Shown piece by piece: positions 12,796 through 24,695 of a stretch of DNA of 64,000 nt. The notes beneath the pieces were generated by a model. That model did no database searches, was not told the DNA's origin, and saw only the letters and a program-made list of their open reading frames with translations. The stretch spans positions 61,481,493 through 61,545,492 of the forward strand of contig OX419759.1 of assembly GCA_948567375.1 (NCBI GenBank), given 5' to 3'. Position numbers and translations under genes: made by a program. Positions within the stretch are counted from its first letter, which is position 1, and the number at the start of each line of letters is the position of its first letter. The DNA is from Lunularia cruciata (taxonomy: Eukaryota; Streptophyta; Marchantiopsida; Lunulariales; Lunulariaceae).

Positions 12796-14104
12796 TTCAT
12801 CGTAATCGTAATTAGTGTTGTAAAACGTACATATGTCATCTTGGTGAGCTCTTAAATACATCTTATTGTAGCTAAAACCCCACTCTTTTACGTCCACGAT
12901 TAAATATACACCCTGCGTCGGAATGTGCAGAACCGATGTGGACAAAATATATTTTCACAAGAGACATAAAGTTTTGATCAAGGAGACATTCGTGAAGAAA
13001 ATTAGCTTACTTACTACACCTAACAGCAATGTTTACTCAATACACCTAACAGCAATGGCTACCGCAGCTAGTGTGATCCACGTTCACTTCTGCTTACTAA
13101 ATACCTTCTTATACCGACTCCCTCCAGTATGCATTAGGGGTTCTCAGATCTCGGATCAACGGATTTCTATATACTTTTACTGACAACGAAAAATATTTGA
13201 TGCGTATCCATAGAGAAAAGCAGAAGTTCCATAAAACTTTAGAGTTTGAAAAATAAATTTCAAATTTAGGTTTTCAAGTTTAAGAGTGAAAATGCGACCG
13301 CGTAGAGAACATGAAGGATGGGAAGGATGTTTCAAGTTTAGGTTATAAGATTTAACGGGTGATCTTGAACCCATAAAAAATTATGAATCCCATTTTAGAT
13401 TATTGCTAAACTTTTCTAAGGCTACGAAATTTTGACTCGTAAATCTTAATGTACTCTCACGCTACCATAAATTACTTATAGACTTTTACGGGTCTGAGAA
13501 AAGATAAATATGAAATCCTTTATTATTTTATTATTGATCAATATTTAAGTTATATACGAGAGAGTGCACACCTATGTTTACACGATGATGAAAGCCATAT
13601 AAGAAATAGATTGCTCAAATAATAAATAGTTTGATATTTTTTGAGGTGTGTTATAAAACATTGCAAAAATTACCATTTTATTAAGATGTGTATTTTATAT
13701 TATGTGTATTTACTAGTGTCATTTAGATCAATTAAATTTTGAGATAAGATTAATAAATGTTATAAGTAGTGCTACTTTGGTACTTTTACTGTATGTTAAT
13801 CATTTTCAGAGTATACATCAAATCTTCTACGCTTCATAGAGTATGTTTGTAGATATTTGTTAGAAAAAAAAGGGATATTTGTCTGTAATTAAATTTTGTT
13901 TATATACACTGTATTTTCCTTGAAGCCGTACATGTTAATTTAATTAATAAGATAAGATTAGTGGATATAAGTAGTGTTGGCTTCTTTATTTTCCCTGTAT
14001 GTCATATATTTGTAGTTAAGTATGAAGTACATTAATATTAAAATAATTTAAATTTCATATGTGCTTTAAAATATTGAAACATGCATATTTTCATGTTTAT
14101 ATAA
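12796..14104. other. AT-rich stretch with a short LINE-tail copy
   Basis: There is no gene that I can support. A third, partial copy of the dispersed LINE-tail repeat lies at 13294-13324 (minus strand). The rest is AT-rich, low-complexity sequence leading to the Harbinger element's left end. Confidence 0.5.
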
Positions 14105-14615
14105 TAGGGGTTTCAGAAATAGGCTTAACGGATGTCTACAGGATAAATAACAAACTTTGTAATAATTTTTAGTGAACTCTGTAATGATACAAGATTGTAA
14201 TAACTGAACGCTCTGTAACTTTAGTTAAGGGATATATTTTGCAAATTGCATTCATTTAAAAAAACAAATCATATGTTTCGGATGTTTGGGAATATCGGAA
14301 CTAAATAAATGATTGTCAAAAAGAGTGACGTGTTTCCTCAAGAAGGTGGCCACGTGGTCATTTGAGTCACGTATGATTGATGATCTGGTTTCCGTATTCA
14401 AGATCCAAAATGGCCCCACCCAACAATTCAAATTTCTAAACTCAAATTCACCACCCTCTGGAGCAAATGTGCGAGTTGTCAAGCAACTAACGGCGGTTTT
14501 GTAGTTTCACATTGGTGTGGGAAATGATCAGCACCACCGTGCGGCAACCAAGAAATTGATTAAAAGGCAATGATTTTGACTATTCTTACGCTAGGAGTGC
14601 AACAAACTTTTTGCA

Positions 14616-15926
14616 ATGGGAGATCAAGTACCTTGTTTTAGTGTAGGAGACTCACTTATTGATGCTGATCCGGGACCTATAAAGTCATCTTTGGATTTGC
14701 AACCTCAACAACCATAAGGGAATTTTGGAGACTTGTTGAGGATGGCTTCTTCTGTGCCTGGCAAAACCAAGGGAGATGAACAATTTTGCATGGCAACACA
14801 CTATTATAGCCAAATACTAGATTATTTGGAGGACCCCAAGCATTTTGCACAAATTCATGGTGGGAATTGCAAAAATCTCATTCAGAAATCGATCACATTT
14901 AGTTTCATGGCAACCTTTTTGATTAGGGAGGGTCAAGGATTTCCTACTTCTATGATAGGTGACAGACTTTACAAGAAATGGTTGCGGTACATGAAACAAT
15001 ACAAAGAAACTCCGGAGCTTAAGAACAAGTCCACGGAAGAAGGTCTCACCAAGAAGGAATGTGGCAAAGGGTGGAGAACTATAGAAGATAAATTGAATGG
15101 AATGTGCTCGCATTTTGCAAGAATGGAAGCCATGTTTGGGACCAGAGCGAACATAAGTCCACCAACAATGGTAAGTTTAGGAGATTGTAATCCTAATTTG
15201 AGCAAAATTTGTGAGGTTGGCAAGGAAGAGGTCCATGAAGGTGCGCAAGAGTGCTCCCAATTCTCATCTCCTCCAGAGGTGGTGCTCCTTGACTCGGGCC
15301 CTGAGTTGGTTGCAAACACCCAAGGGGTGGAAAGTTTAAAAAGTGGCATGGAGAATGGAATCCTATCACTTGAGGATGAGTCTCCATTTGTTCCACCCAT
15401 TGAGGACTTGCCTTTCATTACACCACCACCTTTAATTTCCACAAGAGATGGATCTGATTGTGCTTTTGCCGACCAAGAAGAGGAACATGACCCAAAGAGG
15501 AGGAAAGGTGGAATATCTGCAAGTAAGGCACCCAAGTTGTTACCTAGTATGTCATTGTCTCATGATTTAGCAAAAATTACCATGTTGAAGGTAGATATTA
15601 TAGAATTTAGAGAGAAGTTATAACTAGTTGAACTAGAAGCCACCAACATGAGGAAGAGAGAGAAAACAATGATGAGAATGGAAGTAAAGCGTGTTAGATT
15701 AGAGACAGAGAAGATGAAAATTGAAATTGAGAAAAAATTGAGCGCAGATAAAAGGAAAGCTAGGGCAGACAAACACAAATTTAACGAGAAGAGTTTAGAA
15801 TCAAAGCGCACTCATGAAATCAAAATGAGTCTCATACAAGCAAGGAAAACTCTTGAGGAAATAAGTAACTATTTTAAAGTGCTCACTCAGGTTCAACGTC
15901 CATCATACTCTACTGATAGTGAATAG
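14616..15926 (+). pseudogene. Harbinger ORF1 (Myb/SANT-like DNA-binding protein), two in-frame stops
   Basis: One reading frame runs from ATG 14616 to the TAG at 15924, interrupted by TAA at 14715 and TAA at 15621. The middle (about 14760-15130) resembles the trihelix/Myb-like domain of Harbinger ORF1 proteins, with spaced aromatic residues (YKKWLRYMKQY, GWRTIEDKLN). It is followed by an acidic and proline-rich linker, a basic patch (DPKRRKGG) and a long charged coiled coil (from about 15600, ..KREKTMMRMEVKR..). In this superfamily ORF1 helps bring the transposase to the element ends. Introns spanning one or both stops cannot be excluded, so it may be less broken than it looks. Confidence 0.7.
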
Positions 15927-16005
15927 TATACCACCATGTAACCTTTATTATAATTATAATAAAGATGAGTTATGGAAACTTGATAAATGCTTCTAGTATC
16001 CGCCT

Positions 16006-16119
16006 AATGCAGCTTGTTACCACTCAGTTCCTCTCATGTTTTTGATGCTGCTCATTACCACTCAGTTCCTCTCATGTTTTTGATGCTGCTTGTTACCACT
16101 CAATTCCTCTCATGTTTTT
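16006..16119. repeat. 38-bp tandem repeat, three copies
   Basis: Three consecutive copies of a 38-bp unit (core ACCACTCAGTTCCTCTCATG) lie at 16006-16043, 16044-16081 and 16082-16119. Only a few substitutions separate them. They lie just downstream of ORF1, inside the Harbinger element. Confidence 0.9.
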
Positions 16120-16560
16120 CCTTGGCCACACATAGTAAGCGCACGAGTTGGCCCTTATAGCCGCCCATAAAGTCTTTCTTGCAGCTATTAGTAGCACAGT
16201 AAGCCCAAGATGCACCAAGTTGGCACTCATAGCTGCCCAAAAGTCTTTCCTGCTGCCGCTAGTTGCCGCTCAATGCAACACTGAAAAAGAATAAAGGCCA
16301 GCTAGTGCTCATCAGCGCTCGTAGGTGCTCGTAGGCGCTAGTAGGCGCTTGTCGAAGGTAGTAGGCGCTAGTAGGCACTCACAAGGACTTGCAATGTAAA
16401 TTTGGTAGGTGCTAGTTGACGCTTGTGGCCTCTGGGAGGTGCTCAAAGATGTTGGGAGGTACTCATAAATTTGGTAGGCGCTCGTCGGTGCTCGTTGGAC
16501 TCCTTGATGCAAGTCATGGCTTGTAGATGCTCATAGACATGCGTTGGCACTGAGGGCCGC
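16120..16560. repeat. Degenerate short-repeat block (GTAGGCGCT-like units), left
   Basis: First there is an imperfect duplication of about 65 bp (16136-16200 resembles 16196-16262). Then comes a run of GTAGGCGCT/GTAGGTGCTCGT-like 9-12-mers (16320-16380, 16480-16500). Complementary motifs recur at 20840-20935, so the blocks frame the interior in inverted orientation, like subterminal repeats of a DNA transposon. Confidence 0.6.
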
Positions 16561-16569
16561 TTGTGATGG

Positions 16570-18593
16570 GTTTAGGGTGGTGACTCTTGATGGAAATGGT
16601 GCATATATTTGCAACGTGATGACATGTTTGATACACAAGGCACAATGGAGTATATAGCACATGAAAATACAAGAGTTAGACAACAATATGAGAGTTCACA
16701 AGTGCAAACTAAAACATAAATGTATACATAGGGAGAAATGAACATAATATGTATATAAATGGGGAGCCAATAGAACCTAAACCTATGACTATGGAGGTCG
16801 AGGAGGTGAAGAAGAAGAGGGAGATGCACTATGGTGTCTAAGTGCTACTATTGCATCCTCAAGTCTACAACGGTATACATGATGTTGAATCCTAAATGGA
16901 CTCAATGACCACCATAGGGACCACTCGCTCTCATCCAAGTCTCAATGCCTGATACCGCTAGCAAGAAGAGGATATGGGTCACAATGATAAGAACTCAATC
17001 TACCTGATGTCCACTCCTCTTCTGTTCAACTAATAGCAGGCCTATTATCATGGACAAATCTATCCAAAGCACTCATCAAAGGGTCAAATGACCAAGTGTA
17101 TGATGCTCTATGTACCCTATAAGGATGGAAGTGGGTAGGGTGGATAGCACAATGTAGATGGTTCCTAGAATAAGAGAGTGCATAACTATCTATGATCAAA
17201 AGATCACAAAGAGGTAAACCTAATGAAGTAAGATGCTCATATGATCTAACTCTAAGTCCTCTGAACTCAAAATCTCGCTGGATATCTCTAGAACACAAAT
17301 AGGCCATGAGGCGAGACCCAATGTGAACTCCCTCCAAGAGTTCAGACCACTGCCACATGCTCCGTAGCAACCACTCCACTCCATCCGGAGTAGGATCTAT
17401 CCACAAGATAACCTCAAAGCGTAGCAAACAGAACTGGATGAAATGGCTAACACCAGGACGGGCTACCCACCCTACAGGCCCGGACTATGTGTGAGGGCAC
17501 CAACCATGCCTAGTCATCCCTCTCTCCCATAAATGGAAACCAATAGCACCATGAATCCATAATGAACACATACAAGTAACATCCACAATAATAATCTTCT
17601 TCCGTAGGAAGCCGGGGAAGAAGATATGTGGAATATACTCTCCTAATAGACAAATCCTCTCTCTAAACTCAGTCTGAGTGTCTTGAGTCTCCACACTATG
17701 AGGTAAACATGGGTAGCATCAATCTAGGTCTGCATCTCATGACGAGTATGGGTCTCGTGAGCAATAGTATGTAATTTGGGTCCAAGATAAGCCACACGAG
17801 CCCTCAAATGAGCTAGACTACTCTCACTCTCCTCTACATGAGCTCTCATCTGAGCTAGACTACTCTCGCTCTCCTCTACCTGAACATGTGCACTCTCACA
17901 CCTCTCTATAGCATATGTTAACTCTTGTGCCTAATTTTGTAACTGGAGCTTGTAACCCTCCGCCATGGCAGCAACACCTAGTATGTCCATGTCCAAGTCA
18001 CCTAATCTCTGCTCTCTCTCTCCATCTTAGAAGTAAGCAAGGTCATATGTCTCTCCTCCTTTGCAGCAAGTAATCCTCTTGCTCACAAAGGAGTCTCTCT
18101 TGCTCTAGCACTAATCTTTCTCTCTCCTCTACACTCTCCAATCTACTCTCATGCTCAGGCACTAATCTCTCTCTCTCCTCTACACTCTCCAGTCTACTCT
18201 CACGCTCAAGGAGATTTCTCTCTCTACACTCAACCACTTGAACACAATCATCTAAAATGTGAGTGATGTCAACTGAACAAGAAGGAGGTGAAGGTACTTT
18301 GAAATGCATGGGGTCACCAACTCCTTCCACAAATGGAGAAAGTGGTGAAAGGGAAGAAGAGTGAAAAGGAGCTATCTCAACAAAGGGTAAGGGTTGTGTC
18401 TCAACACAAATCTGCTGAACACATGTTCACAAGTGGTACATTTAGTTATCCATCAAGTACAAATTCATATTTGAATTTAAAAATATACAAGTTCACAAGT
18501 TCATTAATTCAAGCTTCTTAAATGAACTCATTTATTAAATCCGGTAATGGTATATACAAAAGAACTTTGTATGTTTTCCAACATACAAATATA

Positions 18594-18628
<35 letters not shown>

Positions 18629-19326
18629 CAAAACTCAAACCTAATCAATCAATCACTCACCATCCTCATCCTCATCCTCATCCTCATCCTCTCCCTCATC
18701 CTCCCTATCATCATTAGTCTTGTCCTCATCCAAGCTATCTGCATCCTCATGATCATCATCATGCTTTCCCTCGTGTATAATCTCCTCCTCTCCATCACTC
18801 AGGTACATCACGTCCTCCTTTGGAATGAAACCTCTCTCCACAAAGAGATGCGTGAATATCTGTCCAAGGAAGGTGACTCTGAACCTATGCCCCTTAGGAC
18901 TCCTCAATTGGCTTGCAAACTCCCCACCTCTGCAATGATAACTCTAAAAGCTAACTCTCCCCGATCATAATCCTCCACACCAAATCTCCTCAACTTGGTC
19001 TTGGTGTTGAGTACCAAATGCCCATGTACAATCTTAGGCCTAATAGTGGGTGCAATAAGTGCACTCATCAATTGGAAGAAAGCTCAAAATGCAAGATATA
19101 CACATTGCCTTGCAAGATATCTTTTTGCAACCCTATCCCTTTGTGAAAACCAGTCTGAAACAATTGTGTAAGGAACTATCCTCCATCTTGGTGTTCTCTC
19201 CCTTGGCATGGCAAGTGCATCTCTAACTATATCTGCAGACAATTGAAATCGCCTACCTCTTACCAAACCTATGCAAGAGACCTTGTCCCATGAACTCACA
19301 AACTCTATACATGGAATGACCTGCAA
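16570..19326 (-). pseudogene. Unrecognised coding-like region inside the Harbinger element
   Basis: Several minus-strand open frames follow one another: 19326-19084 (..GRRFQLSADIVRDALAMPR..), 18907-18653 (ends in an acidic run of alternating E and D), 18330-18043 (glutamate/arginine-rich coiled coil built of repeated ERERLV units), 17694-17485 and 17427-17026. The order and shared strand suggest one broken or multi-exon gene. A possible acceptor, TTTTGCAG|GTCATTCC, precedes the first segment near 19322. The first segment loosely recalls uncharacterised plant transposon-associated proteins. I cannot assign a family. It could be captured host sequence or the gene of a nested element. Confidence 0.45.
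18597..18626. repeat. (AT)n microsatellite
   Basis: A pure alternating AT tract of about 30 bp. Confidence 0.95.
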
Positions 19327-19369
19327 AACCCACCAATAAAATCAGCTCAAACTTCTCTCCCAAGGACTC

Positions 19370-20945
19370 AAGCTTAGGGGGTGCTGCTTGATGCTGCTTG
19401 AAGACGCCTACAAACAATATTAAACTCAAAAGAGCCGCTGGTCGCTGCTGGTTGCAGTGACTGGGAGCCGTTTGGTGGCATGGGACAGTGCTCCTGACCG
19501 GGGCGCCTCTTGTGCAGCACCAGGGGGGCAGCCGACACCACGCGTAGGTGCTTGTGGATGCTGCTCGCAAGTGTAGCTACGCTGGATCACACTGCGGGAC
19601 AATGAGGGAAACGCTAGGAGCCGCGCATAGCCCCACAGAAGCACTAGGTGCCGTGCGGAGTCACGGGAAGGCGCTCGCACACAAGGGTTTAGGGCTTGGG
19701 GATGGCGCTAGACAGCACTAAATGACGTGCGAGGATGCTGGTAGGCACTACAGGATAGGGAGGGAGACGCGAGGAGGTCTACGCAGCCCCGTGGAAAAGT
19801 TGGGTGCCGTGCAGGGTCATGGGAAGGTGCTTGTGTGCAGGGGTTTAGGGTTTAGAGATGGCATTGGATGGCGTGAGAGGATGCTGGGAGGCACTATTGG
19901 GAAGCGTTGATGATTTGGAAGCAATAAACCTGAAATAAATGAAAATCTTGAGGTAGAATGAAAAGAAAACAATGAGGAAGGTTTGAAGAATACCTCTGGC
20001 CGTGGATAGTGAAGTCCAAGAGTTATTTTGAGCACCATTACATCTAGATTGATCTCCCAAATTCCCAAAATAGCAGTTCAAATCTGATGTTTGTCCAGCC
20101 AGCACCACTTGATGAAATTGGCTGGGTGTTGAATGCTATGGAATGCTATGAGCCAATCTCCTTCTTGAGTATTTCTCATGTCGGGCCCATCAACTATCTT
20201 TTTGTATCCCTAGATTTCTGCTAGGTTCAAATTGAATCTGCTCTTAGTCTCTTGAATGCTCTCTTATCTCTCTTCTCAATCTCTCCTTGTTGTTTCTCTA
20301 GAGTCTCCAAAGCACTCCTTCAATTAGAAATATGAATGGAATTCTTCCAACTCTCTGGCCCCACAAAGTCCCAACTCTCCTAGGCTCCCCACAGCGAGTT
20401 GGTCTCCTTTGAGTTGGGCTTCAGCTAGCCAGTTTGCCTCTTTCCTTCCGAACACCCCACTCTCAAAATGGCTCACACACACACGCACACCCTCACGAAA
20501 TGACCCTTCCTTGAAATGGCTCTTTCTCCTTCGAACAACTCACACATCCATGCACACCCTTGCAAAATGACCCGTTCTCCTTTCAACACCCCACACACTC
20601 GTGAATGAGGCTTTCTAACACTTCCACACCCATGGGAATGACATGAACTGAAAAGAAGAAGGTTTATATAACCTAGGCAGTTGCAAAAAAAACTCAATAC
20701 CAAACATCCTAAAATGTACACTTTGGAGGCAAATTTTCATTTTTCAACCAAAAGAACTCAAATCTTGAGTGGCAACATGCGGCACTCCACATCGCCAACC
20801 GGCGCAAGCAAGCATTGCATATTTCACGTAGTGCCTACCAGCACCTACTACCGGCGCCTACCCGCGCCTACGAGTGTAGTTAATATTTGTGCATATTGGA
20901 GTGCGGTCCCCAGCATCCGCTAGCATCTACGAGTGCCACTCGATG
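19370..20945. repeat. Repeat-rich segment with GCTGCTTG / GTAGGCGC-like units, right
   Basis: 19380-19910 is relatively GC-rich. It carries a duplicated segment: 19790-19880 (CCCCGTGGAAAAGTTGGG.., GGGTTTAGGG) resembles 19610-19710. 20830-20935 holds CGCCTACC/CGCCTACGAGTG motifs complementary to the left block at 16310-16400. 20460-20640 contains CA-rich short repeats (CACACACACACGCAC). No gene is supported here. Confidence 0.5.
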
Positions 20946-21283
20946 ACCCGAAAGCATTTTTTAAGTTTGTGAGCAGCACCCAGCGTGTACAATCATCATC
21001 TCACGGTGTATGCAACATTGGCTCATTTTTTTCCGACAACATCTGACAAGTGACTTTCAAGTGTAAACTTGCTAAACATCACACCTTGTAAGTGTAAATG
21101 GAGGCCTTACAAATGTACAGATTAAGCTTCATAGAATTATTTTTGCATCCTTTGAATTCTTATCCCAATAATACATCAAGATACACTCATGGTCTAAGAT
21201 AAAGACTCATGGTCGAAGTTACTAGATTATGAGATATGAGATGAATAATTGAAAAATATATATTTCATTATATGGAATCTCAA

Positions 21284-22639
21284 TCAATCGAGTACATCAT
21301 CAGTGTTATAATCAAGGCAATGTTTCATCACCCTTGATCTACTTTCTTCTCTACCAAGTTCTACACCATGAAAGGACATTTCTGAATCTATTTGAGTTTC
21401 CTCTGTAAATCTGCCATCATCCTCTAACCAAAGGTCAGACCTATTGATTAAAAAATTATGTAAAATAATATACACCGATACCCACTTTAACAAAGAATCA
21501 TTTCTACTATTGTCTTTCAGTTGCACTCTTAGCTCGTGAAGAGAATGCCATCTAGCTTTCAATACTCCTATACAATGCTCATTTACCACTCTTGCCTTTG
21601 CTAAATATTTATTAAACTCCTGCTTGTCCTTTGAGCGAGCCTGCTTGAAAGCGTGGACTAGGTGATGCATGTGTACATAACCCGAATCACTTAAAAGGTA
21701 CTCCTTTGCCTCAAAAGTGTGATAACTCTCTCTTAGGTTCAAATCATTCCATAGTGACAATTTTTTCAAACAAGTCATATCATGACATGACCTTGGCATT
21801 CCTACAAATAAAAATGGCCATACTTTTAGTAAACTAAACTAAAAGGATCACCAATGCATTGCAAAAATACCTAACAAAACAACACATAACATAAAACATA
21901 CCTCCGGAAAATGTATAATTCTCCTTTTATCATCACAAATAACTGGGCCGTTTATAGAATATGAACCCTTGCGGCTAAAATATATTTCCCCGTCCATAGT
22001 TGGTTGGGCTGCAAGAGGAAACAATGTTCCATCTACCAAACTAACACAATCGGGAAAACCTTTCTGTGCAAAAATAGTGGATATCCTCCTCCTCTCCTTG
22101 AGTTTGGGCCAAGCAACTTGACTCCTCATCACATCTAATATGGTTGTCATAACTCTATCAATAAAAGCACTAATGCCCCAAATATTTAAACCCCGTGCAA
22201 CAGAAGCTCCATTGCCGTGATGCCCAAATCTATCCAATGCTAGGGCAACTTGGATCCACACGGGTGTTTGCTCTCTTTGGTACCTTTTCTCAAAAATCAT
22301 GTGAGTCTTAATCAAATCAACTAATATTGGAAAAGAATCCCCATCCATTCTAGTAAGTTGGCAAAAGGCCTTAGTATCTAGATTTATAAAATACTCTTTC
22401 ACAAACTCTCTACTACAAGGGTAAGTAACACAGGGTTCCAAGTATCGATGAGTATGTGCATACTCCCATCCACTAATAAAACATTCTAGCATATCTAAAT
22501 CTCCTCCTAATTTCTTGTCTTCATCTTCTAATCCTTGTAGCGATATCTCTAAATCTAACCTAATCATCCATTGAATACATTTTCTAATATTTCTGATTAG
22601 TTCTAAACAAGTGCTCCCTCTTGGCATGATTTTACTCAA
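21284..22639 (-). CDS. PIF/Harbinger transposase (DDE superfamily), two exons
   Basis: Segment 1 runs from about 22627 (MPRGSTC..) to near 21902, ending ..RRIIHFPE before a GTATGT donor. Segment 2 starts near 21799 after ..TTTGTAG and runs to the stop at 21284. The catalytic core shows the DDE_4 pattern: VDGT (first D) with CVSLVDGTLFPL, SCHD (second D) and VVNEHCIGVLKARW (E with the usual G-x-LK-x-RW context). An HTH-like region (VWIQVALALDRFGHHGNG.., VARGLNIWG) precedes it. The simplest splice leaves a frame uncertainty of one base at the join, so either the junction differs or there is a single frameshift; otherwise there are no stops. It would cut and reinsert the element at TWA sites together with ORF1. 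Confidence 0.85.
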
Positions 22640-22686
22640 TTTTTAATCACCACTGATAACTCCTTATCGATGAAGGTGCATCTCTC

Positions 22687-22820
22687 TTCTCAGCAAAGGG
22701 GCATCTCTCTTCCTAGTGAAATTTCAGCAAAGGGGCATCTCTATTCTCTGTGCGCACAAAAAAACCATCTCAAATTTCAGCAAAGGGGCATCTATATTCT
22801 CTTTGCGCACAAAAGAACAA
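22687..22820. repeat. Tandem repeat upstream of the transposase gene
   Basis: Three imperfect copies contain CAGCAAAGGGGCATCTCT. The last two extend to about 55 bp and include TTCTCTGTGCGCACAAAA-like sequence. They lie just upstream of the transposase start and may be part of its promoter or transposase-binding region. Confidence 0.85.
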
Positions 22821-23478
22821 TCTCATCAATTTCATTTTGTAACAAGAAAACAAGTTCATGAATTTCATTTCATTACTCAAGGGGGAAGAAAGGAATACAT
22901 TTCATACTCGTACAAGAGACCATTTTTTTAAATAACGAAATCAAGAGTAACACTTCAAAAAAAATCACTCCTCACTCTAACCTTCCCATTGCTCGCACTC
23001 AAATCTTCCCACTCCAAACAAATTCACTCCCCCTTCCACCTCTGGCTATGGGTCTCTCAAATCTTCATCGGGTGGTCAATTTTTGCATGCCCTCAAATCT
23101 TTCCACTCATGCTCCCTCCAATCTTCCTCGGTGGTAAAAATTTTCCGAGTTGCCACTCGTCATTTCATTACCATGGGTGTTCTCGAACATCCTGGATGTT
23201 GCTTTTGGTGGCCATCACTTTCACTCTAACCCTAAATGATAACTTTACTAACCCTAATGTGCAATCAATGCACTACGGAGTGATAACAAAAATTCCTTAT
23301 CCCTTATTTTCTATGAATCTCATACGGAGTGTGCTAATAATAAAGAACTTGGCTTGAACTCCGTAACAATACCTTTTCTACCTCCCGGTCACACACCATA
23401 CCCATTTAGTCAACGCTTCGTAACAATCTATATGAAAAGTTATGGAACTTCATATAACTATTTCTGAAACCCCCCTAA

Positions 23479-24602
23479 TGTGTATTTTCGTTGGACATCT
23501 ACGTGAGTAAAAACTTGAAATACCTTAGCCTTCTACTGGCATGGACAGGAATAATGATATCGGTAATTCCACACGTACTGCGAATAGTGTATGTGGATTT
23601 CACAAGTTTGTCTCTATTTTATCAACCGGCCGTTCCTTTTTGTTATATCATACAGTGATGCTATGAAGATTATTTCAATATAATTCAATCTTGCGCAATC
23701 AAGGGAGAATGTTTCTCATAAGGTTATAGAAATCCCTTGTGCAATCCCTGAGGAGAGCCGCGCAGAAAATCTGTAGAATCTGCAAGAAATGTTTTCTATA
23801 ATAATACTCAATTGCTTTATCATTTTATATAAAATATAGAAAACAAAATATCAAAACCAACTGGGAAACAGGGCAAATAAATCATCTTAAATTTTCTCTA
23901 TGTATTTTTCACAATTAGATGTCGTTAGATTATTAAGTTTATCATCCATCCAAGAGGCAAAGCTAAGTGCGGTACCGTAATACTCCATTGGAGTGTGCTC
24001 TCGGCAATTTATGATTAAAATAGAAAATGTCATTTTGGAATTTCCAGATGCTTTAAAGAAAATTACGTATACTTTGCTTGAAGAAAGGGATTATATAATT
24101 TAGTGGACAATATAAGACATGAAGTTGTTGGGTATAAGTTATACAAAGTAATGGTAAACTGTGAAATATCTTTTTGCTGATATCAGTATAGTTTAGGAAT
24201 GTCGAAATCTCATTATGATTTCATCAATAGACTCTCCTCGCACCTGAAATTTTTTTAGATAGTAGCTTCGAGAGGTTATGAATAGCTTACTCTCGACTGA
24301 AACCATCATACAAATTACTGTTATAGATTATTTTAATATCTTTTACCATTCAATGATACTTAAATAATATAATTTAGGTAATACTTGAAAGAAGGATACA
24401 CAATAATTAATAAAATTAATAAAATAATAGATATTGAAATGGACTTCAATCAAAATAAAATTTTCAATTTATATTATTGAATTATTTTAAAAAATAGTTG
24501 TATATTGGGACTAACCCTCCATCGATATTTATATTTATGATCTTACTCTTTGCTCAATTGAATATGTCCAATAAGTTCTTATTTTATTCTTTCGGAGAAG
24601 GA
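23479..24602. other. AT-rich stretch, no gene seen
   Basis: The sequence between the Harbinger element and the LINE 3' end has no open frame or repeat that I can identify. Confidence 0.5.
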
Positions 24603-24695
24603 TGACCGCGTAGAAAACATGAAGGATGGGAAGACCCCATCAAGCCGTACAAGGAAGAGATGAAAAAGGTAAAATGGGGATAAGCCCCAATAGAG
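24603..24695 (-). repeat. LINE 3' tail (copy 4, in place)
   Basis: This is the reference copy of the dispersed repeat found at 1641-1714, 12704-12795 and 13294-13324. Here it directly follows LINE coding sequence, which identifies the family. Confidence 0.65.

Larger units (their letters stand above)
14105..23475. mobile_element. Large PIF/Harbinger-like DNA transposon (about 9.4 kb)
   Basis: The ends carry a 16-bp inverted repeat, GGGGTTTCAGAAATAG at 14107-14122 and its complement at 23458-23473. They are flanked by TAA at 14102-14104 and 23476-23478, the 3-bp TWA-type target duplication typical of this superfamily. Inside are the two genes expected of Harbinger elements, facing inward: a Myb/SANT-like ORF1 on the plus strand (14616-15926) and a DDE transposase on the minus strand (22639-21284). 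Known elements are usually 3-6 kb. Here about 5 kb of extra, repeat-rich and partly coding-like sequence lies between the genes. Either cargo was captured or another element is nested inside. Confidence 0.85.

Noticed and set aside
14969-15535. 188-codon minus-strand open frame
   Set aside because: It is antisense to Harbinger ORF1, whose plus-strand frame has the recognisable domain and coiled coil; the antisense frame has no recognisable content.
16006-16119. CRISPR-like array of 38-bp repeats
   Set aside because: The copies are directly adjacent with no spacers, and the genome is a plant's; it is an ordinary tandem repeat.
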